From: CAKZQX01 sp034436755
GTDB lineage: Bacteria; Chloroflexota; Chloroflexia; Chloroflexales; Chloroflexaceae
Direction of reading: 5' to 3'
Length of the DNA stretch: 64,000 nucleotides
Assembly (NCBI GenBank): GCA_034436755.1
Contig: DAOTVB010000025.1
Location: forward strand, 1-64,000
Shown here: in pieces, positions 1 to 8,988 of the stretch
Numbering within the stretch: the stretch's first letter is position 1
Layout: each line of letters opens with the position of its first letter
Notes under the pieces: model-generated
What the model saw: only the letters and a program-made list of their open reading frames with translations
Told to the model about the DNA's origin: nothing
The model's database searches: none
Program-made: the position numbers and the translations under genes

Positions 1-644
1 AGGCGATGCTGCGAGTCGTCCTGGATGCGAAACTGCAACTTGGAGGCAAGCTGGTTCACCAGGGCATTCATGATCGCCAGGGCATAGTGCCCGGTGGCAA
101 TGCTGGCGAGGATCGTCAGGCAGACCATGAAGCTGACATTGGGACGGCGGTTGCGCACCATGTAGCGCCAGGTGATCTTAAAGACCGGGTAGGTCGCCAC
201 CAGAATAACCGGCACGGTCAGCACGCTCAGCGGTGGGAAGATCAACGTGCCGAGCAGATTCACCCCGACAATCGTTGACGAGACCAGCCGGTTACGGTTG
301 ACCTCCTGCTCGGTTAACCCCAGGGAACTCTGTTTGCGCCGGGTCGGGCGAGTGACCCCCAGCCACTGGCGGGTCCGCCGGGCGCGCCGTTGGGCGGCCG
401 GACTGCGCACCTGCTGGTAAGTTTTCCGGATACGCTTGACCAGCGCGGTCTGCTGTTTCTGATACAAGTCGGGCAGCGCATCCTGCCACTCGTTGACGCG
501 CTCAGTCAGTGAACCGACTGATGGCGGGTTCGGCTTCGCTTCATCGGGGATTAGCTTCTGGACGAGGGGTTTTCTGGGAAGATACCGTTGAGCGCTGCTG
601 CTCACCGCCGGCAGCATGCGTTGAACCTTTCCGACGAGTGACAT
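1..644 (-). CDS. N-terminal part of a membrane protein, P-type ATPase-like (runs off left edge)
   Basis: An uninterrupted minus-strand frame opens with ATG at 644-642 behind an AAGGA ribosome site and runs off the window after about 214 codons. The first 110 residues are polar and Arg-rich (a run like RRARRTRQW). Two hydrophobic stretches follow: about residues 122-155 (STIVGVNLLGTLIFPPLSV) and about 170-195. Between them is YPVFKITWRYMVRNRRPNVS. This order (a pair of helices, a 'PVFK..WR' turn, then 'R..NV..M..L.I...ATG') resembles the membrane region of heavy-metal P1B ATPases. No ATPase core is inside the window, so substrate and family are inferred and a truncated relative is possible. 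Confidence 0.5.
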   Translation of the reverse strand, partial: MSLVGKVQRMLPAVSSSAQRYLPRKPLVQKLIPDEAKPNPPSVGSLTERVNEWQDALPDLYQKQQTALVKRIRKTYQQVRSPAAQRRARRTRQWLGVTRPTRRKQSSLGLTEQEVNRNRLVSSTIVGVNLLGTLIFPPLSVLTVPVILVATYPVFKITWRYMVRNRRPNVSFMVCLTILASIATGHYALAIMNALVNQLASKLQFRIQDDSQHR

Positions 645-859
645 GGGTAGCTGGTCCTTATCATAGAACAAAGAACTGAGAACTGGTAATTTGGGCATGG
701 TGAGCCGGATGTTACCGGGTAACGGGGACAGTGTAATACACAAGCGCCTTATCATCGCCTTGCGGGTGGGGTGTGGAAACCGCGCAGGTGCAGGCTTTTT
801 AGGACGATTGCGCGCAAAGGCGCAAAGGCGCAACGTTCATGGTTGGTAGCATATCACGT

Positions 860-889
860 TTGTGCAGATAATGCCGATGTGCATATAAT
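860..889 (+). promoter_or_regulatory. Possible sigma-70 promoter for the first NACHT gene
   Basis: A perfect TATAAT lies at 884-889, 37 bases before the chosen ATG at 927. The -35 side is weak (TTGTGC at 860-865, 18-base spacer). A GGAG ribosome site at 915-918 sits in the implied leader. Only the -10 is convincing. Confidence 0.35.
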
Positions 890-926
890 GAAACGCCTGA
901 TGGCTATAGCCCGTGGAGCATGCGTC

Positions 927-3799
927 ATGACCAACGAGATCAACGCGCGGCTTGCCACCCTGCTCGATCTGCGGGATGCCGCCACCGACCCGGAAGAACA
1001 AGCCGCCCTGGATAGGGCCATCGCCGCTCTGCGGGCCCAGCTACCGCCGGAGGTGCATGCACCGCCCGGCACGGCCACCATTGGCGGCGACAACTACGGG
1101 CAGACTATCGGCGTGAATCTGGGCATTGCTATTTTGGGACGCGACCCCAAAGAGGAGGAGCGGCGGCGCATTGTGCGCTACCTGGATCGGCTGGCCTGTT
1201 CGTTTGACCATGTGCCGCTGCGGGGATTGTACCAGCGCACGGCCCGGCAGCAGGATACCGTCTCGCTGCCCAAGGTCTATACCCTGCTGGCAACTACCGA
1301 GCGCGTCCGGGTCGCGCAGGGCCGGCCGGCGGAGTTGACTACCTACCTGGAGAAAGGCAAACTACGCGCCCAGTTTGCTCCCGAGCAGGTGCTGCCGGAT
1401 CAGGCAATTGTTGCGGTTGAGCCGGACGCCTCCGCAGCCACGCCGCGATCCCGCCACGACGATGATGCGCCGATCACGCTCTGGCGGGCCCGGACGGCGG
1501 CCGAAGCCGTGGCCCATTCTCAGCGTCTGGTGCTGCTGGGCGATCCGGGGGCGGCAAATCGACATTTCTGCGGCACCTGGGCTGGCTGGTCGCGCAGCAG
1601 ACGCTGGAACCGGCTTCAGCAGCGGAACAGCAATTGCTCCCGACTGCGTTGCAGACGGCCCTGCCCCTGTTTGTGCCGCTGCTGCGCCTGGCGCGGGCGC
1701 TGGCCCGGCCGCAGACGCCCGACCGTTCGCCGGCGGCTATCGTCAGCGATACGCTGATGGCCGTGATGCAGGAGTATGCAGCCGGTGACCTGACGGACCA
1801 GCTCAGCAAGATGCTGCATCGGGGGGTGGCGCTGCTGCTGTTTGATGGCCTGGACGAAGTGCCTACCGCACCGGAGCCCGGTCAGCGGGCCGACCGCGCC
1901 GGTACCCTGCACGCCGTGCAGGCATTTGCCCACCACAACCGGCAGGCGCGGCTAGTGCTGACCTGCCGCACGCATGCCTTTGTTGCGCTCCAGGCCACAC
2001 TGCCCGGCGACTGGCACGTCAGCACGCTGGCCCCCTTCACGCTGGGCCAGATCCGCCATTTTGTGGAGGTCTGGTATGACGAACTGGCAGTCCATACGCC
2101 GATTGATGCGACCACGATCAGCGGGCTGAAACAGATGCTCAGCGCGGATATTCAGCGTCGTGAGCGAGTGCGGGATATGGCGCAGACCCCGCTGCTGCTG
2201 ACGATGATGGCGCTGGTGCTCTACAACAAAGGGGAACTGCCGCGTGACCGCCCAAAACTCTACGAGGCGATCCTTGAATTGCTGCTGGGGCAGTGGGATC
2301 GCGTACGTGAGGGGCAGACGCTGACGGATGTCGTTGGCTGGCGCGACTGGACGAGTGAGCGCATCCGCCCGGTGCTGGACCGCCTCTCCTACGAAGCCCA
2401 CCGCGATGCAACCTCGGCAGATGGGCGTGGGCGGCTGTCAAAGATGGCGGTGGAGTGGGCGCTGCGGCAACATCTGGCGGCGGCCGAGATGTCGGAGGAT
2501 GCGGCAGCCAGTGCGGCAACGCGGGTCGCGCACTACATGGAGCAGCGCAGCGGCCTGTTGCAACCGGCGGCCGACGATTACGAATTTGCCCACCTGACGC
2601 TGCAGGAATACTGCGCGGGGCGGCATCTGGTGCGGCAGAGCAAGGCAATGGCGTTGATACTGGAACATCGGGACGATGACCGCTGGCGCGAGCCGATCTT
2701 GCTGGGGTTGGGCACAATCCAGGAGGGCAACCCCTGGCTGATCGAGAGCGTACTGCGGCGACTGATCCGGCATGATGCGCAGGATGAAATTGCCCGCTGG
2801 TACCGTGACCTGATCCTGGCGGCGGAGATTGGCTCAGACCGCGACTGGGCCTATTTGCAGGAGCAGGGATTGGATGTGCCCGCCATCCAGCATGATCTGC
2901 GCATCGGCCTGACCACCCTGCTGAATGACGCCACGCAGCCCCTCCCGGTCAACGAGCGCGTGCGGGCCGGCTTCCTGCTGGGCGACCTGGGCGATCCTCG
3001 CTTCCCGGTGACGCTGGCGGAGTGGCAACAGGAGGCCGCGAAAGCCCTGGCAGGCGACACGAGCGGCTACTTCTGCAAGGTAGCGCCAGGCAGCTACACC
3101 ATCGGCAGCAGCGCCGCCGACCCGGACGCGCGCGACGCGGAGCAACCGCAGCACACGGTCACGTTTAATGCGCCCTTCTGGATTGCGCGTCTGCCCATTA
3201 CCAATGCGCAGTGGCAGGCATGGGTCTCCCAGGGCGGCAAGCCGTCATACTATGCTGACAGGAGCAATCGGAACTACCCCAACCAGCCGGTCGTTGGTGT
3301 GAAGTGGTACTGGTGCCGGGACTTCTGTCGCTGGCTGAGTACCGCGACCGGGCTGACGCTCCGGCTGCCGAACGAGGCGGAGTGGGAAGCGGCGGCCCGT
3401 GGCAGCGTCGGGCGGCGCTATCCCTGGGGCGATGACTGGCGGGACGACCAGGCGGCAACCGCAGACGACCGGGAGATACGCGGCACGCGCCGGAGTACGC
3501 CGGTAGGCTGCTACCCGCAGGGCGCGGCCCCCAGCGGTGCCCTGGATATGGCCGGCAATGTCTGGGAGTGGACCCATACGCCGTGGACGGAAAGCCACCT
3601 TCCGCCCCGGAGCCAGGAACTCGCAGACGACGCGAAACGCTTTACCCGCAAGGGCGGGGGATACGACAGTAACAGGACATTGGTGCGCTGTGGGGCGCGG
3701 AACTGGGTTCTCCCGACCTACAGGATTGACAACATCGGCTTGCGGGTGTTGCTCTCCCCGCGTGTGCCGGCGCATAGCCGCAAATCCGATAACGAATAG
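927..3799 (+). pseudogene. NACHT-family NTPase with C-terminal FGE/C-type-lectin-like domain, frameshifted in the P-loop
   Basis: Two overlapping frames are one gene. From ATG 927 (GGAG 8 bases upstream) the frame reads to VLLGDPG and then derails. Adding one G to the run at 1547-1551 restores GDPGGGKST, a Walker A motif, and continues to the stop at 3799, giving a protein of about 957 residues. N-terminus: about 35 helical residues, then IGGDNYGQTIGVNLG, shared with the paralog at 5065. NACHT core: Walker A near residue 207, Walker B LLLFDGLDE near 305, then a helical region. From about residue 715 there is an FGE-sulfatase/C-type-lectin-like domain (FWIARLPITNAQW, LRLPNEAEWEAAARG, YPWGDDW, ALDMAGNVWEW). 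The catalytic Cys pair of true formylglycine-generating enzymes is missing. Bacterial NACHT proteins are known anti-phage proteins. The deletion may be real decay, phase variation or a sequencing error; the rest of the frame is intact. Confidence 0.82.
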
Positions 3800-3802
3800 C
3801 AT

Positions 3803-5040
3803 AGTCAGGTAGGGTGCATGCTATGCACCGCACAACTGATGGTTACGGCTGGCCGGTGCGTAAAACTACGGCTACGCAGGCGGGTGCGTAAAACGCACCC
3901 TACGGCTACGCAGGCGGGTGCGTAAAATGCACCCTACGGCTACGCAGGCTGGTGCGTAAAACGCACCCTACGGCTACGGCTACGGCTGCCCGGCAGTAGG
4001 GTGCATGCTATGCACCGCATGACTACGGCTACGCAGGCCGGTGCGTAAAACGCACCCTACGGCTACGCAGGCCGGTGCGTAAAACGCACCCTACGGCTAC
4101 TGCCCGGCAGTAGGGTGCATTCTATGCACCGTATGACGGATGGAGCGGCGAGCGGCTCCATCCTACGGCTGCTGAACTTTGAGCAAGTAACCGGAACTAC
4201 CATCCGGGAGTCCCGGCTTGAGCCGGTGAATGCCTGTCGGGACAGGGCATACTGCCGGGAACGCCTGGACCGGCTTGAGCCGGTGGAAAAGATAGCCCGG
4301 AAATGCCATCCGGGAGTCCCGGCTTGAGCCGGTGGAAAAGATAGTCTGGAAATACCATCCGGGAGTCCCGGCTTGAGCCGGTGAATGTCTGTCGGGACAG
4401 GGCATACTGCCGGGAACACCTGATCCGGCTGAAGCCGGGACTCCAGAGTGGCGCTGCACGACCATGGCTACGGGCAGGTGCGTAAAACGCACCCTACGGC
4501 TGTCTGCACGACCATGGCTACGGGCGGGTGCGTAAAACGCACCCTACGGCTCCAGAGCAGTGATGTTCGGATGAAACAGTCAACGTTCAACAGCCGGTGG
4601 AATACCGGCCGGGACAGGGCATACTACCGGGAACGCCTGGACCGGCTTGAGCCGGGACTCCAGAGTGGCGCTGCACGACCATGGCTACGGGCGGGTGCGT
4701 AAAACGCACCCTACGGCTCCAGAGCAGTGATGTTCGGATGAAACAGTCAACGTTCAACAGCCGGTGGAATACCTGTCGGGACAGGGCATACTGCCGGAAC
4801 ACCTGATCCGGCTGAAGCCGGGACTCCAGAGTGGCGCTGCACGACCATGGCTACGGGCGGGTGCGTAAAACGCACCCTACGGCTGATCCGGCTGAAGCCG
4901 GGACTCCAGAGCGGCGCTGCACGACCATGGCTACGGGCGGGTGCGTAAAACGCACCCTACGGCTGTCTGATGGATTATCGGGAGGGTGCGTAAAACGCAC
5001 CCTACGGCTATCTGATCGATACAGTATCAGGGATACGCTG
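3803..5040. repeat. REP-like hairpin array between the two NACHT genes
   Basis: About 1.2 kb holds no gene but dense short palindromes. Unit A, GGGTGCGTAAAACGCACCC (8-bp stem, AAA loop) usually followed by TACGGCT, occurs about eleven times, for example near 3885, 3917, 3949, 4042, 4073, 4476, 4526, 4690, 4857, 4938 and 4984. Unit A' is GGTGCAT-GCT-ATGCACC, near 3815, 3998 and 4115 (the last with one change). Unit B, CCGGCTTGAGCCGG or CCGGCTGAAGCCGG next to GGGACTCC, occurs repeatedly between 4190 and 4920. A longer block of roughly 160 bp (4440-4600) recurs at 4660-4750 and 4830-4970. Copies of unit B also lie at 60.46-60.61 kb. Units are palindromic and uneven in spacing, which fits REP/BIME elements and not a CRISPR. 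Confidence 0.8.
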
Positions 5041-5064
5041 AAAGCAGGAGAGGCAGAGGGCATT

Positions 5065-8000
5065 ATGGACACCAACATCCAGGCGATCGTCGAGCAACTG
5101 CGGCAGCTTCCCCGCGCAGCCCGGCAGATGATGCTGGACACCATGCAACCGGAGATTCGCGCGGCGGTCGAACAGGCACTCGCCGGCGACACGTCGCCGC
5201 AGCCTGCCGGTACGACCTATGGCAGTGCCGACATTGGCGGCGACAACTCCGGCCAGAATATCGGCGTGAACAGCGGCACGGTGCAGCAGTTCTTTGGTGC
5301 CGCGCCACCCGTCGATGGCGCGAAGCTGCTGGCTGCCTACCTGACGAGCCTGATCAGCGAGTGCCAGCAACTCCGCCTGCAACGGCTGGTCGATCAGGCG
5401 CAGACGGGCGGTGAACAGCACGCCGTACCCCAACTCAAGCTCCAGGCGGTCTACACCGGGCTGACAACGGGTGGGGAGTCAGTTACGCTGCACACGCGCA
5501 CGTACCCGGCGGCGCGAATGGCTCGTCTGGGCAAACGGCTGCGCGAACGACCAGCCGACCAGGTGCCCCCAGCCGAGGTACGCACGATCAAGATCGACTT
5601 CTGCGATGCGCCGGATGCGGCCTTCTATGCGCGGATTGGTAAGCAGCGCGGCGGGGCGTTGACCTTTGATGATCGTGATGATCTGCCGGAGGATATGCCG
5701 CTGCGTCTGACGATTGCCCGGCCCGAACTGGCGACCGAGGCGCTCCAGAAGCATCCCCGGCTGGTCCTGCTCGGTGAGCCGGGGAGCGGGAAAAGCACCG
5801 TTTTACGCTATCTGGCGCTCCTGCTGGCACTGCGCATTCAGGGCCAGGCGGTCGAGTTGCCCGCCGGTTGGGCGGCGACGGCCCCACCCGTGCCGGTCTT
5901 CTGTCCGCTGGGGACGGTCGCCGAACTGCTGCGCAACGATCAGCCTGACCCCGACCAGGCGTTGTGGCAGGCGATCACGCGGGCGCTTGACGACCGGCAG
6001 CAGAGCCGCGCCGGCCTGCGCGACCATCTGCTTGAGGCCATCCGGCGCGGGGGGGTGCTGCTGCTGTTTGATGGCCTGGACGAGTTGCCGACCAGCGGTG
6101 ACAATCCGCGCCGGCAGGTGGCGCAGGCTGTATGCCGGTTTGCCATCCAGACGGCCCCGGCTACACCAATCGTCGTCACGAGTCGCACCAAACCCTACCA
6201 GGAATCGGCGGCGTGGCACCTGCCGGCCGCAGAGGGCTGGCAGGTGCGCACTATCGCGCCGCTGGCCTTTGGGCAGGTGCGCCAGTTTGTCCAGCAGTGG
6301 TATACCGAACTGGCAGACACGTTCGATGAGCCGGCCGCCGCGCGGGCCGGGCGGTTGATCGCGGCGCTACAGGACACGCGCAATGACCGCATTCAGAAGC
6401 TGATTGAGTCGCCGCTGCTGCTGACGATGCTGGCAATTTTGCACTACAACCGCAACGAACTGCCGGATGATCGGGTCGAAGTCTATGAGCAGTGTGTGGA
6501 ACTACTGCTCGATCGCTGGGAGCCCCGCCGTACGCCCGGGGTGCAACGCGAGGGACTGCTGGCACGGCTGGCGATCCCCGACCTGAAGCTGGAGCAGTTG
6601 CGCGAGGAGCTGCACAAGTTGGCACTCCAGGCGCAGGTGCAACCACCGGCAGACGACGGGCGCGGGATGCTGGATCGCTATATGTTGACGGGCCGGCTGG
6701 TGGAGTTTTTTGCCCGACTGCGCTGTCCCGATCCCCTGGCGCAGGTCAACCTCTTCATTGACGGCCTGGTCCGGGAAGCCGGGTTGCTCCAGGCCCCGGC
6801 CGATGATCGTTATGCCTTCCCGCACCTGACCTTTCAGGAATATCTGGCGGCGTGTGGGCTGGCCGGCCGCCCGGATATGGTGAACGCCGCGTATGGCTAC
6901 TGGACGGGCAGTGATGTAACCCGCTGGCGGGAAGTGCTGCTGCTGTTTGTGGGGCGGCTGCGGCAGCAGGGGTCGCTCAGTGTTGAGCAGTATGCGGTGC
7001 CATGGCTGGAACGGTTGAGTGCCGTGAAGCTGGGGAAGCAACGCAAAGACCCGGTGCAGCGCGCCCACGATGCGGCACTGGCGGCGTTGAGCTACCGCGA
7101 ACTGGGTGGGCCGACAGCCCTGGCAGGCACCCAGCTTGATGTGGAGGCGAAGATTGAAGCCCCGCTGCGCGCCGCCATCGTAGACCTGCTGCACACCCCC
7201 GACAGCGGCGTGGTGTTGGAAGACCGGTTGACCGCCGCGCATGTGCTGGCCGACCTGGGCGACCCGCGCTTCCCGGTGACGCTGGATGAGTGGCGGAAGG
7301 AGATAACCCGACGGAGCGAGCAGTTTGGGCAACCGCACGGCTACGGCTGCTACGTCCGTCCCGGCAGCTACCGCATCGGTGGGTGGGAGGACGGTGAAAC
7401 GAGCGCCGACATCGTCCTGCCGGGCTTCTGGATCGCGCGCTATCCCATCACAGTCGCGCAGTATGCGGCGTTCATCGCGGCCGGCGGTTATAACGAGCAG
7501 CGCTACTGGACCCCGGAGGGCTGGAAATGGCAGCAGAAGCACAACCGCACGCAGCCGCGTTTCTGGAGTGATGCACACTACAATAGCCCCAACCAGGCGC
7601 TGGTCGGCGTCACCTGGTATGAATGCATGGCCTTCTGCGCCTGGCTGACGGCACACCTGGCAGATACGGGCTATGCGGTACGCCTGCCAACGGAAGCCGA
7701 GTGGGAGGCAGCGGCGGCGTATGACCGGCAGATGGAGCGGCGCAGTTTCCCCTGGGGCGCAGACGCACCAACCCCGGAGCATGCGATCTTTGAAGACGAC
7801 CAGGGCAATAACCTGGGCGCGCCCGCGCCGGTAGGAGTGTGCCCGGCGGGGGCGGCCGCCTGTGGCGCACTGGACATGGGTGGGCAGGTGTGGGAATATT
7901 GTCGCAGCAGCCATCAGGCCTATCCCCAGGCGGCGGATGCTGCCCAGGAAGACTTTACACCTGACGAGTTTGACGTACCGCGCCGGGGCGGGTCATGGTG

Positions 8001-8121
8001 GAATAATAGCACATATGTTCGTTGCGCGGCGCGGTTCGTGAACTACCCGTACGACTGGGTCGACGACGACTCCGGGTTGCGCGTGCTGTTCTCCCCTTGT
8101 GTGCAGAACAAATGTTCTTAA
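5065..8121 (+). CDS. NACHT-family NTPase with C-terminal FGE/C-type-lectin-like, possibly diversified domain
   Basis: Intact paralog of the preceding gene, 1018 residues from ATG 5065 (AGAGGG just upstream; the open frame extends further but only through REP repeats). Order: helical start (residues 1-45), IGGDNSGQNIGVNSG near 55-70, an alpha/beta region, Walker A GEPGSGKST at 237-245, Walker B LLLFDGLDE near 333, a helical arm including FPHLTFQEYLAA, and from about 760 an FGE-sulfatase domain (FWIARYPITVAQY, RLPTEAEWEAAAA, FPWGAD, ALDMGGQVWEYC). The last 40 residues (RRGGSWW then Asn/Tyr/Asp/Trp-rich then SGLRVLFSP) have the composition of a diversity-generating-retroelement variable region. 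Catalytic FGE cysteines are absent, so this is more likely a ligand-sensing lectin fold. Likely role: intracellular sensing NTPase in anti-phage or self/non-self conflict. Role is inferred from family; target unknown. Confidence 0.88.
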   Translation: MDTNIQAIVEQLRQLPRAARQMMLDTMQPEIRAAVEQALAGDTSPQPAGTTYGSADIGGDNSGQNIGVNSGTVQQFFGAAPPVDGAKLLAAYLTSLISECQQLRLQRLVDQAQTGGEQHAVPQLKLQAVYTGLTTGGESVTLHTRTYPAARMARLGKRLRERPADQVPPAEVRTIKIDFCDAPDAAFYARIGKQRGGALTFDDRDDLPEDMPLRLTIARPELATEALQKHPRLVLLGEPGSGKSTVLRYLALLLALRIQGQAVELPAGWAATAPPVPVFCPLGTVAELLRNDQPDPDQALWQAITRALDDRQQSRAGLRDHLLEAIRRGGVLLLFDGLDELPTSGDNPRRQVAQAVCRFAIQTAPATPIVVTSRTKPYQESAAWHLPAAEGWQVRTIAPLAFGQVRQFVQQWYTELADTFDEPAAARAGRLIAALQDTRNDRIQKLIESPLLLTMLAILHYNRNELPDDRVEVYEQCVELLLDRWEPRRTPGVQREGLLARLAIPDLKLEQLREELHKLALQAQVQPPADDGRGMLDRYMLTGRLVEFFARLRCPDPLAQVNLFIDGLVREAGLLQAPADDRYAFPHLTFQEYLAACGLAGRPDMVNAAYGYWTGSDVTRWREVLLLFVGRLRQQGSLSVEQYAVPWLERLSAVKLGKQRKDPVQRAHDAALAALSYRELGGPTALAGTQLDVEAKIEAPLRAAIVDLLHTPDSGVVLEDRLTAAHVLADLGDPRFPVTLDEWRKEITRRSEQFGQPHGYGCYVRPGSYRIGGWEDGETSADIVLPGFWIARYPITVAQYAAFIAAGGYNEQRYWTPEGWKWQQKHNRTQPRFWSDAHYNSPNQALVGVTWYECMAFCAWLTAHLADTGYAVRLPTEAEWEAAAAYDRQMERRSFPWGADAPTPEHAIFEDDQGNNLGAPAPVGVCPAGAAACGALDMGGQVWEYCRSSHQAYPQAADAAQEDFTPDEFDVPRRGGSWWNNSTYVRCAARFVNYPYDWVDDDSGLRVLFSPCVQNKCS

Positions 8122-8274
8122 TTCTGTGTTCTGAATCCTCTGTTCTGCATCGGCGCGTTGGGGGAAGTGTAAAACGTTTCGGGGGCGCATGGGTTCCCCC
8201 CAACCGCGCTGTGCGCGAAGCGATTTTTTGGAAATCTGGGGGTTATCCACATTGAACAGAGGAGGCGTGAACGA

Positions 8275-8409
8275 TGGAACCAGTTACAGCAGGCGCGGCC
8301 ATTGGTGCATTGGTGACCCTGATGGGTAAATGGTGTGTTTTACCCCAAAGCTTGCGGAAAACTACTACGGCAGCATTGCGCCCCAGTCAGACCCATCCCG
8401 TCGCATAAA
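8275..8409 (+). pseudogene. Truncated small gene after NACHT gene, cut at the RAYT boundary
   Basis: ATG at 8275 follows a strong GAGGAGG ribosome site. The frame starts MEPVTAGAAIGALVTLMGKW, a short amphipathic or membrane-like N-terminus, then changes to unrelated composition after about residue 20 and stops at 8409, overlapping the end of the RAYT gene on the other strand. The good translation start joined to an abruptly changed tail suggests a real gene whose body was lost when the RAYT segment arrived. The original product cannot be identified. Confidence 0.4.
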
Positions 8410-8922
8410 GTCCATATAGTCGGCAGCAGTTGGAAAATGATCCCGTACAAGTGACCGATCAACCAGTTTGCCCGAACGCCGCTCGACCCATTCGAGATAA
8501 TTAGAATATGGCCAATCTGCTGCTGCTTTCACGATACCATGGGCAACCGGATTGCGATGGATGTAGCGACAAAGGTTCCACAGATACGCATGGGTATCAA
8601 CCAGGATCGCCTGAAACGGCCCCTCAAAGAGCGTCCCGCTCCGCTGGTAGGCCTTATTAAAGGCCTGCGTATAACTTCCGAAGACGCGTTTCGGCACCTC
8701 GCCCGCCGATGTTTCCCCATCCTGGCGTAACAGCCAGTGATAGTGATTGGGCAACAGGCAGTAGGCAATTACCGACACCTGACACTCCGCAGTCACCGTT
8801 GCCAGCAAGCGCAGCAGATAATGATAGTTGCGCTCCTCGCGGACAATCGCCTGCCGCCCGGCGCCGCGATTATAGATGTGATAATAACTGCCCTGAGCAA
8901 ATCGAAGGTTACGACGTGGCAT
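8365..8922 (-). CDS. REP-associated tyrosine transposase (RAYT, IS200-like Y1/HUH family)
   Basis: A 185-residue protein starting MPRRNLRFAQGSYYHIYNRG, typical of the family. The HUH metal-binding motif is visible as PNHYHWLL near residue 58. The catalytic Tyr is expected in the YTQAFNKAYQRSG helix (about 84-96), followed by LFEGPFQAILVD and YIHRNPVAHGIV, the usual RAYT order. These enzymes nick single-stranded REP hairpins. The dense palindromes 3.4 kb upstream on this chromosome are plausible substrates. No flanking IS-type ends are evident apart from a perfect palindrome just upstream of the start (8957-8988). Length is normal and no frameshift is seen, so it is probably active. Confidence 0.88.
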   Translation of the reverse strand: MPRRNLRFAQGSYYHIYNRGAGRQAIVREERNYHYLLRLLATVTAECQVSVIAYCLLPNHYHWLLRQDGETSAGEVPKRVFGSYTQAFNKAYQRSGTLFEGPFQAILVDTHAYLWNLCRYIHRNPVAHGIVKAAADWPYSNYLEWVERRSGKLVDRSLVRDHFPTAADYMDFMRRDGSDWGAMLP

Positions 8923-8956
8923 AGCTTTTCCCCTGCTTCCCGCAGCCCCCGTCCCT

Positions 8957-8988
8957 AGCTTCCCGGAAGCTAGAGCTTCCGGGAAGCT
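8957..8988. repeat. Perfect 15-bp hairpin at the histidine kinase stop / upstream of RAYT
   Basis: AGCTTCCCGGAAGCT (8957-8971) and AGCTTCCGGGAAGCT (8974-8988) are exact reverse complements with an AG loop. The stem contains the stop codon of the minus-strand kinase gene. No T-run follows, so it may be a REP substrate for the adjacent RAYT or a barrier to readthrough rather than a classical terminator. Confidence 0.65.

Noticed and set aside
6..278. Plus-strand gene at the left edge
   Set aside because: The minus strand carries a longer open frame with membrane helices and a ribosome site at 644; the plus-strand frame is its shadow.
3803..5040. Possible CRISPR array
   Set aside because: Repeats are palindromic units of several kinds with irregular spacing and no unique equal-length spacers; cas genes are absent.
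6502..7914. Minus-strand frame of about 470 codons
   Set aside because: Antisense to the NACHT/FGE gene, which shows clear domain motifs; the antisense product has no recognisable features.
8122..8274. DGR template repeat after the second NACHT gene
   Set aside because: No stretch in this gap matches the C-terminal coding region with adenine-specific differences, and no reverse transcriptase is present.
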